Of a stretch of 64,000 bases of DNA, positions 63,581 through 64,000 are shown piece by piece. The DNA is from Anthoceros angustus. Taxonomy: Eukaryota > Streptophyta > Anthocerotopsida > Anthocerotales > Anthocerotaceae. The number at the start of each line of letters is the position of its first letter. The first letter of the stretch is position 1. The translations under genes and the position numbers were made by a program. The stretch is from the NCBI GenBank assembly GCA_010909165.1, contig VJWM01000063.1, positions 496,001 through 560,000 of the forward strand, read 5' to 3'. The notes beneath the pieces were generated by a model. That model saw only the letters and a program-made list of their open reading frames with translations, was not told the origin of the DNA and ran no database searches.

Positions 63581-64000
63581 TTCTTATGCCTGGCCCCACG
63601 AAGACATCTTCACGAGGTTTTTACTATCAAGGCACCGAGAGTTTATTAAAAGAAGAGATGGAAACCCATCTACCCCGAATCAAGGGGAACAACCCACTAA
63701 AGGGCGAAGAACCAGGGGCCTAGCCCCAGTGCCAACCCGGAAGCTACCTATCGCCCGATCATGTCGTGGTCCAAGATGAGGAAAGGCCCGCCATCGGTGC
63801 CGATAATGCCACGCCTCCTACACTCGTTGCGTCCTATAATAGTATTAACAGCGCCTCTGGCGATGGATACCCACTTTCAAAGAAAGGCACCAGCGAGGAA
63901 AGAGGGAGACCCACCCGTTCAACGTGGTAGGCTTTGCACAATTCTTAATGAGCTGGAAAATCCTTGCCCGTAGCCCTATGAGTCTCAATGGCAAGGGGAT
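63581..64000 (+). other. Unassigned, possibly retroelement leader
   Basis: Higher GC than the preceding AT-rich part. A continuous frame of about 55 codons near 63750-63930 (HVVVQDEERPAIGADN-type) has no recognised match. Tandem repeats in front of a coding start would fit an LTR-element leader, but no LTR end or primer-binding site is seen before the window ends. Confidence 0.3.

Overview
This is nuclear DNA of a land plant. The evidence is spliced genes with GT-AG introns, two Copia LTR retrotransposons, decayed PLS-type pentatricopeptide (PPR) genes and clear plant orthologues: MYB80, a CBSX1/2-type CBS protein, an SFC/VAN3-type ARF-GAP, a CMP-sialic-acid-transporter-like protein and a group IV calcium-dependent protein kinase (CDPK) relic. 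PPR debris and intron style suggest a lycophyte, fern or bryophyte rather than a seed plant. That is inference; the species cannot be read from the window.

The left part, 1-25.5 kb, is accessory, repeat-built DNA. A decayed Copia element ends in an LTR at 2358. A roughly 4 kb block then occurs as two direct copies (2.56-6.37 and 6.73-10.70 kb), a truncated third (11.04-12.68 kb) and a partial inverted copy (21.12-23.42 kb). The block carries a small multicopy gene family with a predicted C-terminal membrane domain in its full-length member, its amplified 5' leader repeat, and the junction/EF-hand part of a CDPK pseudogene. A PPR pseudogene is broken at 13,486 by a GGGCA pentanucleotide array. 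This array is the outer end of an inverted repeat of about 3.6 kb (13,486-17,052), whose spacer holds the only full-length copy of the membrane-protein gene (213 aa). Inverted partial copies, two snap-back palindromes and two further PPR relics follow.

From 25.9 kb the layout is more ordinary. There is a cysteine-rich secreted protein (minus), then a complete Copia element (27,407-33,791, minus strand, 5-bp target duplication GCACC). Next come mitochondrial complex I subunit NDUFS6 (plus) and a nine-exon CBSX gene (plus) converging on a four-exon MYB80 gene (minus). A gene-poor GC-rich stretch of 4.8 kb follows. A nucleotide-sugar transporter (minus) and a 20-exon BAR-PH-ArfGAP-ankyrin gene (plus) then diverge from a shared 1.5 kb region. 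Last are an amidase-signature protein that has lost its nucleophile (plus) and an ADP-ribose/CDP-alcohol diphosphatase-like gene (minus), which converge; their overlapping 3' ends are duplicated. The final 1.5 kb is AT-rich and then tandemly repeated.

These genes form no operon-like system. The conserved genes cover vesicle traffic and Golgi transport (ARF-GAP, sugar transporter), organelle redox and respiration (CBSX, NDUFS6) and tapetum/sporopollenin-type transcription (MYB80). The most unusual biology is the palindrome and block-duplication region that amplifies the small membrane-protein gene. Several one-base frameshifts in homopolymers and a deletion-rich patch in the Copia element suggest imperfect long-read polishing, so some pseudogene calls may be sequence errors.
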